Assembly: GCA_019456225.1 (NCBI GenBank)
Contig: VRUI01000004.1
Coordinates: forward strand, 47,049 to 111,048
Source: Planctomycetota bacterium
GTDB lineage: Bacteria > Planctomycetota > Phycisphaerae > Sedimentisphaerales > Anaerohalosphaeraceae
Direction: 5' to 3'
Length of the DNA: 64,000 nt
Made by a program: the position numbers and the translations under genes. Shown one piece after another: positions 63,602 through 64,000 of the stretch (the first letter of the stretch is position 1; every line of letters begins with the position of its first letter). The notes beneath the pieces are model-generated. The model was not told the origin of the DNA. It saw only the letters and a list, made by a program, of their open reading frames with translations, and did not search any database.

Positions 63602-63628
63602 CTAATCTACTACGCCCGGCGTCGGGCT
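63556..63628 (-). repeat. Inverted repeat copy B (partner at 12169-12248)
   Basis: Reverse complement of copy A over its whole length, apart from the 7-bp ATACGAT duplication found only in copy A. It includes the lamin-tail stop and the linker to the dockerin-like tail. Confidence 0.85.
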
Positions 63629-64000
63629 GGCAGCTTCCCAGTTATCAACGTAGTTTCCGTAGTTTCCAAGGACCTTACGGTGCAGGGAATCTCCTTCGCC
63701 ATCAGGTGTTGTCGGCCATGGATAGTCGTCATTGTAGTTTACCCTGTCTATTCGTATTTTCGGTATGTCGAATGTGACCGGATCGGGCGGGTCGAGCTTT
63801 ATCAGCGTAATCTTCTCTCCGCCGTTATCGAGCGCACCGGGGTACGGTCCGTAGATGCGTATGCCGGAGCCAATGCCGTATGTCGTACGGAACGTAGTCG
63901 GCTCGCCGCGTGTGATCAGGATAGTCTCGTTACCGGAAAGCGTAACGCCCGTCGGGAAGGCGTAGCCTCCTACGCCATTGATCTCCCATGTATTTGCCGT
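63602..64000 (-). CDS. Lamin-tail-domain (LTD) protein, 5' part outside window
   Basis: The 3' end of a minus-strand gene: at least 132 residues plus stop. The text 'NTWEINGVGGYAFPTGVTLS' followed by 'YGIGSGIRIYGPYPGALDNG' and 'YPWPTTPDGEGDSLHRKVLG' is a lamin-tail domain, ending 'NWEAASPTPGVVD' and TAG at 63602-63604. Such domains occur at the end of large secreted planctomycete proteins and may bind other surface proteins or glycans. The start, signal peptide and other domains lie outside the window. It is followed immediately, in another frame, by the dockerin-like tail at 63297-63601. Confidence 0.8.
   Translation of the reverse strand, partial: TANTWEINGVGGYAFPTGVTLSGNETILITRGEPTTFRTTYGIGSGIRIYGPYPGALDNGGEKITLIKLDPPDPVTFDIPKIRIDRVNYNDDYPWPTTPDGEGDSLHRKVLGNYGNYVDNWEAASPTPGVVD

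Overview
The window looks like part of the chromosome of a free-living planctomycete of the class Phycisphaerae, probably an anaerobic, marine-type polysaccharide degrader (inference; no 16S gene is present). The clues are very large secreted multidomain proteins, dockerin-like C-termini of the 'GDFAVLAxxWL' kind, a DUF1559-like prepilin, a secreted sulfatase, a haem protein resembling the hydrazine synthase alpha subunit, and lamin-tail-domain proteins. There is no SusC/SusD pair, so the carbohydrate locus is not Bacteroidetes-like.

Layout. 1-2280: 5' part of a secreted protein made of ~97-residue carboxypeptidase-regulatory-like repeats. 2568-4818: promoter, then a citrate/homocitrate-synthase-like enzyme coupled to a HAD phosphatase. 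4904-5694: internally deleted IS66-family element. 5855-12127: 2090-residue secreted mosaic with a zinc-peptidase core, followed by an orphan dockerin module. 12610-19119 (minus): araB, araA, a sodium/sugar symporter and a Tat-exported oxidoreductase. 19743-20915: XylR/AraC-type regulator with operator-like direct repeats. 20970-50024 (minus): a long run of secreted glycan-degrading genes: three GH127/GH146-type beta-L-arabinofuranosidases, a GH78 rhamnosidase, a dihaem protein, a prepilin, two GH106-like enzymes, an FGE-like protein, an SGNH esterase-metallopeptidase fusion and a GH51 arabinofuranosidase. 50597-52819: a fucose/arabinose isomerase homologue and araD. 53372-55447: two TIR/deoxyribosyltransferase-like genes of a probable accessory or defence insertion, with 46-bp direct repeats around the second. 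55674-62815 (minus): a second GH51, a GH127-like enzyme with a PA14 insert and a sulfatase. 62838-64000: IS66 end, orphan dockerin ends with terminators, and a partial lamin-tail-domain gene.

How it works together (inference). Secreted enzymes remove alpha- and beta-linked L-arabinofuranose, L-rhamnose and sulfate from a plant or algal polymer. The two large HExxH proteins may cut the protein or ester part. Free L-arabinose enters by the SSS symporter and is converted by AraA, AraB and AraD to D-xylulose 5-phosphate. The regulator at 19743 and a shared half-site (consensus ACCATTTTGCGACA, direct repeat with 21-bp period) tie the araBA region, the regulator gene and the isomerase-araD operon into one regulon.

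The strongest novelty candidates are the peptidase / beta-sandwich / left-handed beta-helix / LamG architecture found in two different giant proteins, the 21-bp-period operator, the dihaem protein inside a sugar locus, the PA14-split GH127-like enzyme, and the repeat-flanked TIR-like gene.
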